Assembly (NCBI GenBank): GCA_023391815.1
Contig: JAEWAF010000071.1
Location: forward strand, 1 to 64,000
Source of the DNA: Pseudomonadota bacterium
GTDB lineage: Bacteria; Pseudomonadota; Gammaproteobacteria; Steroidobacterales; Steroidobacteraceae
Length of the DNA stretch: 64,000 bases
Reading direction: 5' to 3'
The translations under genes and the position numbers were made by a program. Numbering within the stretch: the first letter of the stretch is position 1; every line of letters starts with the position of its first letter. Of the stretch, positions 29,978-39,183 are shown piece by piece. The notes under the pieces were generated by a model. It did not search any database and was not told the origin of the DNA. It saw only the letters and a list, made by a program, of their open reading frames with translations.

Positions 29978-31111
29978 CTACTGAATGATGAGCTCGGCAT
30001 GCAGCGCACCGGCCCGCTTTACGCCTTGGAGAATTGCAATCACATCGCGCGACGTTGCTTTTACCGCCCGAAGCGCACTCACGAGATCCTCGATGGTCGC
30101 GCCCTGAGGCAGGTCGATCGATTTCAGCTGCGACTCGGAGACTTCCATTTCGGTCTCCGGAACGACGGCCGTGCGCACGCCCGAACCAGGACGAACCAGG
30201 TAGCCGTCCGGCTGCGAGACCAGATAGCGCTGGTCGATGGCGACGCGAATGTCGCCGTGGGTCACGGTGATGGCGGACAACCAGACATTGCCGCCCGAAA
30301 CGATGGTGCCGGTACGCTCGTTGACCACCACGCGCGCCTTGATGTCTGGCTCGATGGACAGGTTCTCGACCGCGGAAATCAGCGAGACGACGCTGGCCGG
30401 TTCCCGAGAGGCGGCGGCCAGCCGAACCCGCCCGGCGGTCATGGCCGTGGCCCGGGAGCCGGGCACACTCTTATTAATAAGAGTGGCCACCCGGTTGGCG
30501 GTGGTGAAGTCCGGGTCGTTCAGGATCAGTTCCACCGTCCCGTCTGCGCTCAGCAGCTGCGGGGCGATGCTTCGCTCCGCCAGCGCGCCTTCCGGGATGT
30601 TGCCGGAGGTGGGGTGGTTCTTCTGGCGCAGGGTGCCGTTCTGCTCGAAGCGGTAACCGCCGATCGACAACGCCCCTTGCGCCATCGCATAGACGTCGCG
30701 ATCCGGTCCGCGCAGCGGAGTCATCAGCAACGTGCCGCCCGCGAGACTGGTGGCGTCGCCCATGGACGCGACGTTCACATCGATGCGATCGCCCACGTTC
30801 ATGACGCCAGGAACTTTCGCTGTCACCAGCACGGCGGCGACGTTGCGGCTGTTGACGCCAGCGCTCGGCACTTGCAGACCGAACTCCTGCAACATGTTCG
30901 ACACCGATTGCAGCGTCGCGAGACTCCGGCGTGAATCGCCGGTGCCCGCGAGACCGACGACCAGGCCGTAGCCGATCACGCTGTTATCACGCACGCCGGA
31001 GAAGCGTCCGAGATCCTTGAGACGAACCGCACCTTCGGCGTACGCCGCCGCCGCGATCAAGGCCGAGCCGAACAGCGCGAACAGAACCTTCAGTGATATG
31101 CGCAAGCTCAT
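29978..31111 (-). CDS. flgI: Flagellar P-ring protein FlgI
   Basis: A 377-residue periplasmic protein with a signal peptide (cleavage near AYA-EG). The family hallmarks are RLKDLGRFSGVRDNSVIGYG, VVGLAGTGDSR, DRIDVNVASMGDATSLAGGT and VVVNERTGTIVSGGNV. It builds the P-ring bushing in the peptidoglycan layer together with FlgA. It follows flgH by 8 bp. Confidence 0.95.
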   Translation of the reverse strand: MSLRISLKVLFALFGSALIAAAAYAEGAVRLKDLGRFSGVRDNSVIGYGLVVGLAGTGDSRRSLATLQSVSNMLQEFGLQVPSAGVNSRNVAAVLVTAKVPGVMNVGDRIDVNVASMGDATSLAGGTLLMTPLRGPDRDVYAMAQGALSIGGYRFEQNGTLRQKNHPTSGNIPEGALAERSIAPQLLSADGTVELILNDPDFTTANRVATLINKSVPGSRATAMTAGRVRLAAASREPASVVSLISAVENLSIEPDIKARVVVNERTGTIVSGGNVWLSAITVTHGDIRVAIDQRYLVSQPDGYLVRPGSGVRTAVVPETEMEVSESQLKSIDLPQGATIEDLVSALRAVKATSRDVIAILQGVKRAGALHAELIIQ

Positions 31112-31119
31112 GGCGGGCC

Positions 31120-31707
31120 CTAGTTCAAACCGAACAGATCGAACAGTTTCGTCAGCAGTCCGGGCGACTGCTTGCGCGCCAGGACGCCTTCGCCCTTGAA
31201 ATCGATGTTCGCGTCGGCAATCCGTGACGAGGCCACGGTGTTGTCCGGGCCGATGTCTTCCGGACGCACCACACCGCTCAGCGCGATCCGCTGCTCTTCG
31301 TTGTTGACGCGAATGTTCTGTTCGCCGAGCACGCTCAGGTTGCCGTGCGCGTCCACCGACTGCACCATGACCGTGAGCCGAGCGAGCATCTTGCCGCTGC
31401 GTTGAATCTGTCCGCCGCCGTCGAAGTCATTGCCGAACGACAGATCCAGATTCCACGGCCGCTCGTCGGGTTGGTTGATCCGACCGAACACGCTTTCTTC
31501 CTTGTCCGCGCTGGTGCGGGCGCTCGCGGAAGCACTGGCGACTTCGGTGACTACGACAGTCAGCATGTCGCCGACACGATGCGCACGACGATCGGCAAAC
31601 AACGAACGTTGCAAAAGCGGTGCGTCCGCCTGTTGAGCAGGTGACGCCATCGCCGCCAGCGACAATGCCGCGGCCAGCAACGTCTGTATTCGTTTATTCG
31701 CGTACAA
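31120..31707 (-). CDS. flgH: Flagellar L-ring protein FlgH without a lipobox
   Basis: A 195-residue FlgH: GDMLTVVVTEVASASASART, LTVMVQSVDAHGNLSVLGEQ and ALSGVVRPEDIGPDNTVASS are family signatures. The start is TTG at 31707, decided by a strong AAGGAG Shine-Dalgarno six bases upstream, inside the end of flgA (14-bp overlap). FlgH is normally an outer-membrane lipoprotein. Here the signal sequence (MYANKRIQTLLAAALSLAAM, then ASPAQQADAP) has no cysteine, so it should be cleaved by signal peptidase I and not be lipidated. No alternative upstream start that supplies a cysteine is visible. Confidence 0.92.
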   Translation of the reverse strand: MYANKRIQTLLAAALSLAAMASPAQQADAPLLQRSLFADRRAHRVGDMLTVVVTEVASASASARTSADKEESVFGRINQPDERPWNLDLSFGNDFDGGGQIQRSGKMLARLTVMVQSVDAHGNLSVLGEQNIRVNNEEQRIALSGVVRPEDIGPDNTVASSRIADANIDFKGEGVLARKQSPGLLTKLFDLFGLN

Positions 31708-32377
31708 CGACTTCTCCTTCGCCGGCGACCGAAGCCATATACGATTCGCCGCTGCTCGGATTGCGCACCGGCAGTCGGTCGCCGAGATTGCCGTCGCGCT
31801 CGGCGATGCCCGCGAGCTCTATGGACACCAAACCGGCGCTGGCCCGGACTGTCACTCGTTCACCGCGAGCTACCAGCGGCTTTGTCTCTACATCTTGTTC
31901 ACAGACTGCGTCGCCCGCCCGCAGCGCCTTGCGGGTACGCATTCCCTGCACGGCCTCTCTGGAGGTGATGACGTGACATTCGGGATCCCAGGCTGAGTGC
32001 GCATCCAGCCGCAATGTTTCTTCCAGGAGTGCTTCGTTGCGTTTGATGTCGGTAGCCGCCACCAACCCGGAGCGCTCGCCCGCCACGCTGAACCAGACCG
32101 TGTGCCGAACCCGCTCGTCGCCATCGCGCCAGCTCAGTTGCAGGGCGCTGCGCTTGCCGAGCTTCACCTCATCGACGGCAATCTCACTCTCGACGTCACC
32201 CTGAGACAGTTGCCGTTCGCTCAGGATCGGTTCGAGTGTCCAGCTCGCAACGTCCGGATGCGCGGCTCGCAAGCGCTGCTCGAGCTCCGCTTGGGCCATC
32301 TGCACCCACGCGGGCGCGGCCTGCGAGCTTGCGCAAGCGAGCATCAACACAGAGGCGAGTTGCGACCGGCGAAACAT
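31694..32377 (-). CDS. flgA: P-ring chaperone FlgA
   Basis: A 227-residue exported protein: signal peptide ending near SQA-AP, then the SAF-like domain (SGLVAATDIKRNEALLEETL, MRTRKALRAGDAV) and the C-terminal ERVTVRASAGLVSIELAG and LPVRNPSSGESYMASV of the FlgA family. FlgA helps FlgI assemble the P ring. Start and the flgG stop overlap by one base (TGATG). Confidence 0.92.
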   Translation of the reverse strand: MFRRSQLASVLMLACASSQAAPAWVQMAQAELEQRLRAAHPDVASWTLEPILSERQLSQGDVESEIAVDEVKLGKRSALQLSWRDGDERVRHTVWFSVAGERSGLVAATDIKRNEALLEETLRLDAHSAWDPECHVITSREAVQGMRTRKALRAGDAVCEQDVETKPLVARGERVTVRASAGLVSIELAGIAERDGNLGDRLPVRNPSSGESYMASVAGEGEVVVRE

Positions 32378-33150
32378 CAGCGATACAGGCTGTTCGTGAT
32401 GGACATCAGCTGATCGGCGGCCTGCACCACGCGCGAGTTCAACTCGAAAGCACGCTGCGCGAGCATCATCGACACCAGCTCGTCGGCCATCTGCACGTTC
32501 GACGTTTCGACATAGCCTTGTCGCAACGTGCCCATGCCCGACTGACCGGGAGCGGCCGTCTGCGGCTCGCCGGCGGCGGCGTCCGCCACATATAAATTCG
32601 CACCGGCCGGTTTGAGCGCCGCCGCGTTCGGGAACGTCACGAGTTCGATTTGCCCCAGGTCCGTGGACTCACCGCTCTCCATCACCGCCATGACATGGCC
32701 ATCTTCCTGGATCACGACTCGCTGCGCGTCGCGCGGAATCTGGATGCCCGCCGCGAGCGTCGCGCCATCGATCGTCGAGAGCTCGCCGGACTCGTTGATA
32801 CGCAAGTGGCCGGCGCGCGAATACGCCGGCGTGCCGTCCCCGCGAATCACCTCGACGAATCCGAAGCCGTCGATGGCAACGTCCAGTGGCTCGCTGGTCT
32901 GGCGCAGGTCGCCGTTGAGAGAGGACAGCGTCGTGGCAGCCGTGACGCCGGCGCCGCGAAACACGGAGGGATCGCTGCCGAATATGCCATTGGTCGCGGT
33001 GCTCGAGAGCGCCGCGCTCACCTCTGAGAACGTGGTGATGCCGCGCCGGAAACCGATAGTGTTGATGTTGGCCAGGTTGTGCGCGATGGCATCGATTTCC
33101 AATTGATGCCCGCGCATGCCGGCGGCGCCTACATACAAAGCGTCGAACAT
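32377..33150 (-). CDS. flgG: Flagellar distal rod protein FlgG
   Basis: A 257-residue protein from the ATG at 33150 (GAGGT Shine-Dalgarno 7 bases upstream; the longer frame is not supported). It begins MFDALYVGAAGMRGHQLEID and has the rod motif HNLANINTIGFRR. The centre has LDVAIDGFGFVEV, and the end has EGYVETSNVQMADELVSMM-like rod sequence (here RQGYVETSNVQMADELV). FlgG forms the distal rod that reaches the L/P rings. Normal length. Confidence 0.95.
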   Translation of the reverse strand: MFDALYVGAAGMRGHQLEIDAIAHNLANINTIGFRRGITTFSEVSAALSSTATNGIFGSDPSVFRGAGVTAATTLSSLNGDLRQTSEPLDVAIDGFGFVEVIRGDGTPAYSRAGHLRINESGELSTIDGATLAAGIQIPRDAQRVVIQEDGHVMAVMESGESTDLGQIELVTFPNAAALKPAGANLYVADAAAGEPQTAAPGQSGMGTLRQGYVETSNVQMADELVSMMLAQRAFELNSRVVQAADQLMSITNSLYR

Positions 33151-33167
33151 GAGACTGACCTCTTTTC

Positions 33168-33902
33168 TCAATCCACCTTGCCGAGCTCGCGAATCGCCTG
33201 CTCCATCAGCTGGTCGTATCCGCGCGCGAACCGTTGCGCGCTCTCGAAGCGACGCATGGCTTCCATCATCTGGACCATCTCCCCCACCGGCGAGATGTTC
33301 GATTCTTCGAGGAATCCCTGGCGCAGCGACGCTTGCTCATCCGCCACGAGCGAGCCGCTGGTTGCCGAGAACATCCCATTGCCGAGGTACTGCAACGCCG
33401 ACTCGTCGGTGACTTGCACGATGCGCAGCCGGTCCAGAACTTGATCTGCCACTCGCACGGAGCCGTCGGCACCTATGACCGGCGTTTCAGTGCCGATATC
33501 GATGACACCTTGCTCCCCGAGGATCGGAGCGCCGTTCGACGTAAGCAGCCCTTCCTTCGATACCTGCAAGTCACCCTTGCGAGTGAGCAACGTTCCTGCC
33601 GCGGACTGCACGACAAAAAAGCCGGTGCCTTCCAGTGCAACGTCGAGTGGCCGACCCGTCGAACGCATCGAGCCGGCGCGCAGATCTGTCTTGACGGCCG
33701 ACGTTGGCGCCCTGAGCTGAGACGCGTGCAACTCCGCACCCGCTTCATCGGCCAGCGTGGCGAATGTTTCCGATACCGAGCTGATGGGGATCTGTCGCCG
33801 ATATCCAGTCACCTGCGCATTGGCGATGTTGTGTCCGATGACTCGCACGGCTTCGGCGTCCGCTCGTAGCGTGGCTTCGATCATTGCCATCGTGTCACTC
33901 AC
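33168..33902 (-). CDS. flgF: Flagellar proximal rod protein FlgF
   Basis: A 244-residue rod protein with IGHNIANAQVTGYRR, LDVALEGTGFFVV and a C-terminal GFLEESNISPVGEMVQMMEA. The start is GTG at 33902, supported by GGAGGA 7 bases upstream; two in-frame ATGs (33890, 33884) are weaker. It overlaps the preceding FlhB-like gene by 8 bp. Confidence 0.93.
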   Translation of the reverse strand: MSDTMAMIEATLRADAEAVRVIGHNIANAQVTGYRRQIPISSVSETFATLADEAGAELHASQLRAPTSAVKTDLRAGSMRSTGRPLDVALEGTGFFVVQSAAGTLLTRKGDLQVSKEGLLTSNGAPILGEQGVIDIGTETPVIGADGSVRVADQVLDRLRIVQVTDESALQYLGNGMFSATSGSLVADEQASLRQGFLEESNISPVGEMVQMMEAMRRFESAQRFARGYDQLMEQAIRELGKVD

Positions 33903-34170
33903 GTCCGATTCCTCCTCGTTGCGAACTGTCGACCTGAAGCACGTGTGCGATCAGGGCCGCCATCACAGGAAACAATTCCCTTCCGATCGGCGCATCGATG
34001 GGGACGCGATACAGCGCCTGCAGTAGCGCGGCGTCACGCACGATCGGCACCTCTTCGCGAACGCCTGCCTGTACGATGGCCGCGGCCTCAGTACCCGCGC
34101 CCTTGAGCACGACCGTCGGCGCCGTACCGGCCTCCAGATTGACACTCAATCCCACGACTTTGCCGGCCAT
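33895..34170 (-). CDS. FlhB C-terminal-domain-like protein
   Basis: A 91-residue soluble protein that resembles only the cytoplasmic FlhB_C domain (KVVGLSVNLEAGTAPTVVLK, EEVPIVRDAALLQALYRVPI). It has no NPTH autocleavage motif and no membrane part. Similar stand-alone proteins (FlhB2/YlqH/FlhX-type) occur beside flagellar genes in other bacteria and can partly replace FlhB_C. The ATG at 34170 lies 2 bp past the fliK-like stop. Together with that gene it suggests control of substrate specificity switching. Confidence 0.75.
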   Translation of the reverse strand: MAGKVVGLSVNLEAGTAPTVVLKGAGTEAAAIVQAGVREEVPIVRDAALLQALYRVPIDAPIGRELFPVMAALIAHVLQVDSSQRGGIGRE

Positions 34171-34172
34171 GT

Positions 34173-35279
34173 TCAAACCCACCGGCTGAGTGAATCGCCG
34201 TTGAGCACGTGCTCGACGATGCGACTGGACGCGCGCGTGTCGATGTCATCCGTTTCATAACGGACCGCGTCGACGCCCCAGCCCAATCGTTCCAACACTT
34301 CCCGCACGCGCTCGTGCTCGGCGGACAGGATTTCCCTGGCGGCGCTCGACTGCGTCTTGATCGTCACCGCCACTCGTTCGCCCAAGGCATGCGCGACGAC
34401 TTCGACCCGCCCGAGCGCCGGCGCATTCAACGTCATCACCATGCGCTTCGAGGAGGCCATGGGCTCGCCGGGCGACTGGCGCTCGCGGAAGTACACCAGG
34501 TCCAGCTCGAACAACTGATCGGCCACGATCACCGGCAAGACGCCATAGCGGTACTCGACACTGCCGCCGTCCTGATCGTTGAGCAGCTGCCAGGCCAGCT
34601 CACGTTGTTTCCTGTCGTCATCGCCATCGGCCGAGGAGTCCACGTCGTTACGTGCGGCATGCAGCGCGAGCGAAACGAGACTGGGCGGTGGGTCCTGCAA
34701 TGTGGTCTGCACGGCATTCGTGAGTTGCTCGACATCGTCGGCACTCCTCAACCGATGCGTGGCGATCGCTCCGCGCACCGACTCAACCTCCGGCCACTGC
34801 TGCGCGCGGTACACGGCCGCTAGATTGCGCTCTTCCATCGGCAACGAAAGCTTGCCCAGAAACAACCCGGAGGCGAGCATGGCTTGCGGATCCGTCGACT
34901 TGCTCATTGAGTCCTTCAAGACGGCACGATCGGATTCCGACAGCACGACGGCGAACCGCTGCTCGTGTTCCGCCAGCGCATCCTCGCCGTTCGCTTCATG
35001 CCGGGCCATGCTGGCGGCCACGATGTCGTCGCCGTGATATTGCAGCTCGAGTTGTTCGCCGACTGCCGTCACCGTGGCGCGAATCGTTCCACCCACCGGC
35101 AACGCGACAGTGCTGTTGACGATGCGCCAGCCCTCCGGGAATCCAACCTGATAACGGGTCGCATCGAGTCGTTGCAGCACCGTCAGACGCAACTGTTCGC
35201 CAACGCGATGTTCCCTGCGCCGGGGTCGCGATTCCCCGGACAGCAGCGAATGACCCGCCTCGACGTGCGAAACATTCAT
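34173..35279 (-). CDS. FliK-like hook-length control protein
   Basis: A 368-residue protein between flhA and the FlhB-like gene. The C-terminal ~80 residues resemble the FliK/Flg_hook domain (MTLNAPALGRVEVVAHALGE, SAEHERVREVLERLGW). The rest is low in recognisable motifs and could act as the molecular ruler. FliK sequences are very divergent, so the call relies on the C-terminal match, size, and the absence of another fliK in an otherwise full array. ATGA overlap with flhA. Confidence 0.7.
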   Translation of the reverse strand: MNVSHVEAGHSLLSGESRPRRREHRVGEQLRLTVLQRLDATRYQVGFPEGWRIVNSTVALPVGGTIRATVTAVGEQLELQYHGDDIVAASMARHEANGEDALAEHEQRFAVVLSESDRAVLKDSMSKSTDPQAMLASGLFLGKLSLPMEERNLAAVYRAQQWPEVESVRGAIATHRLRSADDVEQLTNAVQTTLQDPPPSLVSLALHAARNDVDSSADGDDDRKQRELAWQLLNDQDGGSVEYRYGVLPVIVADQLFELDLVYFRERQSPGEPMASSKRMVMTLNAPALGRVEVVAHALGERVAVTIKTQSSAAREILSAEHERVREVLERLGWGVDAVRYETDDIDTRASSRIVEHVLNGDSLSRWV

Positions 35280-37318
35280 ACTTTCACCACGCCAAAGGCT
35301 CGCAGGCTGATGTGACCCGAGATCTCATTCAGCGACAGCACCGACAACTGCGGCACCAGCCGCTCCGTGAAGCGACGCACGTGGCGCCGCAAGTTCGGCG
35401 CACACAGCAGCACTGGACGCATGTTGCTCTTGGTCATGCGCTCAACCTCTTCGGACAGGCGTTTGAGCACCTGCTCGGCAAAACGCGGCTCCAGCACCAG
35501 CGCGGTCTTGTCCTCGACCGCGCGAACCGCCGTGTTCAGCGATTGCTCGACGCCCGGATCGAACGTCAGTACATGGATCTCGCCCTTCGCATCGGCGAGG
35601 CCCTGGCAGATGGTCGGGGCGAGGCGCTCGCGAACCTGTTCGGTCAGTTGATCCGGGTCGCGATTCTTGAGGCCATGATCCGAGAGCACTTCGAGAATGG
35701 CATCGATATTTCTGATGGAGACCCGTTCCTTCACGAGGCTCTGCACCACGCGCTGCACGTCACCCAACGTGAGCACTTTGGGAATCAGATCGTCGACGAG
35801 GCTGGCCTGGTGTTCGCGAACCCGCGCGACGAGCCGTTCGACTTCGGCGCGAGTGATCAGGTTGTGAGCTTGTTGGCGCAGCGTCTCCGCGACGTGTGTC
35901 AGGAACACGGTGCCGCCGTCCACCACGGTGTAACCATTCGACTTCGCGAGCTGCCGACGCTCTTCGGTAATCCAGATCGCCGGCAATCCGTAAGCGGGAT
36001 CGAATGCTGGCACTCCGTCGGGTACCGCTCGCGCGCCGCCCGGATTGATGGCGAGCGCGCGGTCCGGAAAAACTTCGCCCTCCGACACGCGCGCACCGAA
36101 CACTCGCACTTCATAACGATTCGGACCGAGGCGCTTGTCGTCGCGTACACGCACGAGCGGCATCACCACGCCCATGTCCATCGCGTATTGCTTGCGAATG
36201 CCGGACAACTTCTCCGCCAGCTGTTCGCCGCCTTCGCCGACGACCGGCATGAGCGCGGAACCAATGACGATCTCCACCGGGTCGACCTGCATCGCTCGAT
36301 ACAAATCATCGGCGGGACTCTGCGACTTGGCGGGCGCATCCGGTTTCGCCTGCGGCTGCGCGGCTTTGCGTTTCGCGAGCCAGAACAGCGCGGCGGAGGC
36401 TGACACCAACAACATCACCGGCATGAGCGGCACGCCCGGCAGGAACGCGAGGAACAGTAAAGCGATGCCGACCATCGCGATGGTCTTTGGATACGCCGAC
36501 ACCTGGCGCGAAACTTCCTCACCCAAACGCGCGTCGGAAGCGGCGCGGGTGACGATGATGCCGGTGGCCGTGGCGATGATGAGCGCGGGGACTTGCGTCA
36601 CGATACCGTCGCCGACCGTGAGCAACGTGTACGTGTGCAATGCCTCGCCCCAGCTCATGCCGGTCTGCGCCACGCCCACCACCAGTCCGCCGATGATGTT
36701 GACCAGGATGATCAGGATGCCGGCGATCGCGTCGCCCTTGACGAAACGGCTGGCGCCATCCATGGCACCATAAAAATTCGCTTCGCGCTCGACCTGCTTG
36801 CGACGCTCGCGCGCCTCGTTCTGGTCGATCAGGCCCATGTTCAGATCGGCATCGATGCTCATCTGCTTGCCGGGCATGCTGTCCAGCGTGAAGCGCGCCG
36901 CGACTTCGGCGACACGCTGCGCGCCGTTGGTCACGACCACGAACTGCACGATGATCAGCACCAGGAACACGATCAAGCCGATGACGTAGTTGCCGCCCAC
37001 GACGTAACTGCCGACGGCGCCGATGACTTTGCCCGCGTCGCCTTCGGACAGGATCAGACGCGTCGAGGCCACGTTGAGGCTCAGTCGGAACAACGTCGCG
37101 ACCAGCAGCAACGACGGGAAGGTGGAGAACTCCAGCGGCCGCGCCATGAAGAACGTCAGCAGCAGAATCAGCAATGCCAGCGAGAAGTTCGTGAGCAGCA
37201 GAAAGTCCAGCAGCCCCGGCGGAATCGGTGTGAACAGCACCAGCAGAATGCCGGCCAGCATCCCAACCAGCGCGAGCTCCGCCTGATCGCCGAGCAGATT
37301 GCGCAGCGAGCCCATCAT
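35276..37318 (-). CDS. flhA: Flagellar export gate protein FlhA
   Basis: A 680-residue member of the FHIPEP family. Eight membrane helices occupy about the first 330 residues. Signatures are ATLFRLSLNVASTRLILSEG, VVVTNGAQRVAEVAARFTLD, MPGKQMSIDADLNMG and RASRFVKGDAIAG-like segments (here GASRFVKGDAIAG). The C-terminal cytoplasmic ring domain binds chaperones and FliJ. Start overlaps the flhB stop (ATGA). Normal length and all core segments present, so the export gate looks functional. Confidence 0.95.
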   Translation of the reverse strand: MMGSLRNLLGDQAELALVGMLAGILLVLFTPIPPGLLDFLLLTNFSLALLILLLTFFMARPLEFSTFPSLLLVATLFRLSLNVASTRLILSEGDAGKVIGAVGSYVVGGNYVIGLIVFLVLIIVQFVVVTNGAQRVAEVAARFTLDSMPGKQMSIDADLNMGLIDQNEARERRKQVEREANFYGAMDGASRFVKGDAIAGILIILVNIIGGLVVGVAQTGMSWGEALHTYTLLTVGDGIVTQVPALIIATATGIIVTRAASDARLGEEVSRQVSAYPKTIAMVGIALLFLAFLPGVPLMPVMLLVSASAALFWLAKRKAAQPQAKPDAPAKSQSPADDLYRAMQVDPVEIVIGSALMPVVGEGGEQLAEKLSGIRKQYAMDMGVVMPLVRVRDDKRLGPNRYEVRVFGARVSEGEVFPDRALAINPGGARAVPDGVPAFDPAYGLPAIWITEERRQLAKSNGYTVVDGGTVFLTHVAETLRQQAHNLITRAEVERLVARVREHQASLVDDLIPKVLTLGDVQRVVQSLVKERVSIRNIDAILEVLSDHGLKNRDPDQLTEQVRERLAPTICQGLADAKGEIHVLTFDPGVEQSLNTAVRAVEDKTALVLEPRFAEQVLKRLSEEVERMTKSNMRPVLLCAPNLRRHVRRFTERLVPQLSVLSLNEISGHISLRAFGVVKV

Positions 37319-38403
37319 GCGGGCAACTCCACTCGCGAACGTTCCGCACGCCGGCGGCTCTCCAGCTCGGCGTAGACCTTCGCGACTTCGAGAAACGATT
37401 CGGGCGGAATCGCCGCGTCGAGCTGCGCGCGACGAAACAACAAACGCGCGAGCTTCTTGTTCTCGAACATCGGAATGCCATGCTTGCGAGCGACCGAGCG
37501 CATGTCGGCAGCCCAGGTGTCGGCGCCCTTCGCCAGCACCATCGGCGCATTCATTTGCTCACGGCGGTAGCACAGCGCGATGGCCAGATGCTCGGGATTC
37601 GTGATCAGCACGTCCGCCTGAGGCACGCGGCTCATGGAGCGGGCTTGCTTCAGGTTTTCACGTTGCAGCTCACGAATCTTTGCGCGGATCTGCGGATCGC
37701 CTTCGCGGCGCTTGACCTCTTCCTTGACCTCGCGACGGCTCATCATCATCTGCCGGCCGAACGACCAGCGCGAATACAACAGGTCGAGCAAGCCGATCAC
37801 CAGCAGCGCCAGCCCGAGACGAATCAGCAACGCCGAGCCATGATTGCCGGCCCAATCCATCAGCTGCTGCACGGTGGTGCCGTTGAGTGTCGACAGGCTG
37901 AGCCACACGGTGATGAAGAAGCCGTACAACACGACGCCGCAGAAGATCAGCTTCAGCACGCTCTTGAGCGCCTCGAACAGCATGCGTTTGTTGAAGATGC
38001 GCTTGAAGCCCGCCGCCGGATTGAGACGCTCGAACTTGGGCTTCAACGGCTCGCTGCTCAGGATCGGGCCGGTCTGAATCAGGTTGGCGAGAATGGCGAG
38101 CAACACGCCGATGAGTGCGATCGGCCACAGCACGCCGATCACATCGACCGTGATGCGCGACGCCATGGCTGGCCAACTCCCGCCGCTCAGCTGAATCTCG
38201 CCCGAGCTGGAGAACAGGGTCGCGCACAGCTCACAGAGCTCTCGCAAGTAGTCGTCGCCGGACGCGATCAGCAGCGCGAACATGCCGCAGGTCATCACGG
38301 CGGTGTTCAGATCCATGCTCTTCGCGACCTGGCCACGCCGCTTCGCATCTTCCAGCTTGAACGGCGTGGCCTGCTCCGTGCGGTTTTGTTCCTGTTCGGC
38401 CAT
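37315..38403 (-). CDS. flhB: Flagellar export switch protein FlhB (NPEH variant)
   Basis: A 362-residue protein from the ATG at 38403 (MAEQEQNRTEQATPFKLEDA matches the family N-terminus; the upstream extension is in the fliR frame and not coding). Four membrane helices, then the cytoplasmic domain. The autocleavage site reads NPEH where the consensus is NPTH (ITNPEHLAIALCY). The asparagine, proline and histidine are kept. FlhB switches export from rod/hook to later substrates. Starts 2 bp after fliR. Confidence 0.94.
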   Translation of the reverse strand: MAEQEQNRTEQATPFKLEDAKRRGQVAKSMDLNTAVMTCGMFALLIASGDDYLRELCELCATLFSSSGEIQLSGGSWPAMASRITVDVIGVLWPIALIGVLLAILANLIQTGPILSSEPLKPKFERLNPAAGFKRIFNKRMLFEALKSVLKLIFCGVVLYGFFITVWLSLSTLNGTTVQQLMDWAGNHGSALLIRLGLALLVIGLLDLLYSRWSFGRQMMMSRREVKEEVKRREGDPQIRAKIRELQRENLKQARSMSRVPQADVLITNPEHLAIALCYRREQMNAPMVLAKGADTWAADMRSVARKHGIPMFENKKLARLLFRRAQLDAAIPPESFLEVAKVYAELESRRRAERSRVELPA

Positions 38404-38405
38404 GG

Positions 38406-39176
38406 TCAGCGCTCGGTCGCCAATCCATCCCAGTACAGGAAGGTGCTCGCGAACAGTTGTTCGAGCACCGCTCGCGCGAGGTGCACGCCCAGTGTCAGGC
38501 CGCACAGTCCAAGCATGATCTTGATCGCGAAGCCCAGCACCAGCACGTTGAGTTGGGGCATGCTGCGCGCGAGCGCCGCCAGCGCGATGTCCGACAACGC
38601 GAGCAGCCCCATGATGGGACCCGCGATCGCGAGCGCGAACACGAAGCTCGCGCTCGAGTGAGCGAGGATGGCGGGCGCGTTCGCCGACGACAGTTGCGAG
38701 CCTGGCGGCATTGCTTGCAGCGACATCGACAATGCCTCGATGAGCAACAGATGACCGTCGAGCGCGAGGAACACGGCGATGGCCAGCATCCCGAACAGAT
38801 TTCCCAGCAGCGGCGACATGGTGAGCGTTGCCGGATTCAACACACCGGCGGCGCTGAAACCGATCTGGGTGTCGAGCACCCGGCCGGCGATCTGAGTCGC
38901 CGCGTATGCCGCGATGAAGCCGAAGGCGAACGCAAGCCCGATGCTCACTTCACCGAGCACCGCCAAGAGGAGCGATAACAGTGAGAACGATGCCGTTGCG
39001 ACCGGCACGGTGATGACGGAGATCAATGCCGCGCTCAGTCCGAGCACGAGGACGACTCGCGCCGGCGCCGGAATCTGAGTGGGACCAAACACGGACGTGA
39101 ATGCGGTCGCCGCAGCAACGCGCACGGACACGAGCAGCGTGCCTAGCACCCAGGCCATATCGAACCGGAGCGTCAT
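38406..39176 (-). CDS. fliR: Flagellar export gate protein FliR
   Basis: A 256-residue, very hydrophobic protein with six or so helices and the FliR segments VFGPTQIPAPARVVLVLGLS, EVSIGLAFAFGFIAAYAATQ and VLGFAIKIMLGLCGLTL. FliR closes the FliP5-FliQ4 helix assembly. It lies 7 bp after fliQ, in normal order with flhB next. Confidence 0.94.
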   Translation of the reverse strand: MTLRFDMAWVLGTLLVSVRVAAATAFTSVFGPTQIPAPARVVLVLGLSAALISVITVPVATASFSLLSLLLAVLGEVSIGLAFAFGFIAAYAATQIAGRVLDTQIGFSAAGVLNPATLTMSPLLGNLFGMLAIAVFLALDGHLLLIEALSMSLQAMPPGSQLSSANAPAILAHSSASFVFALAIAGPIMGLLALSDIALAALARSMPQLNVLVLGFAIKIMLGLCGLTLGVHLARAVLEQLFASTFLYWDGLATER

Positions 39177-39183
39177 GGGACGC

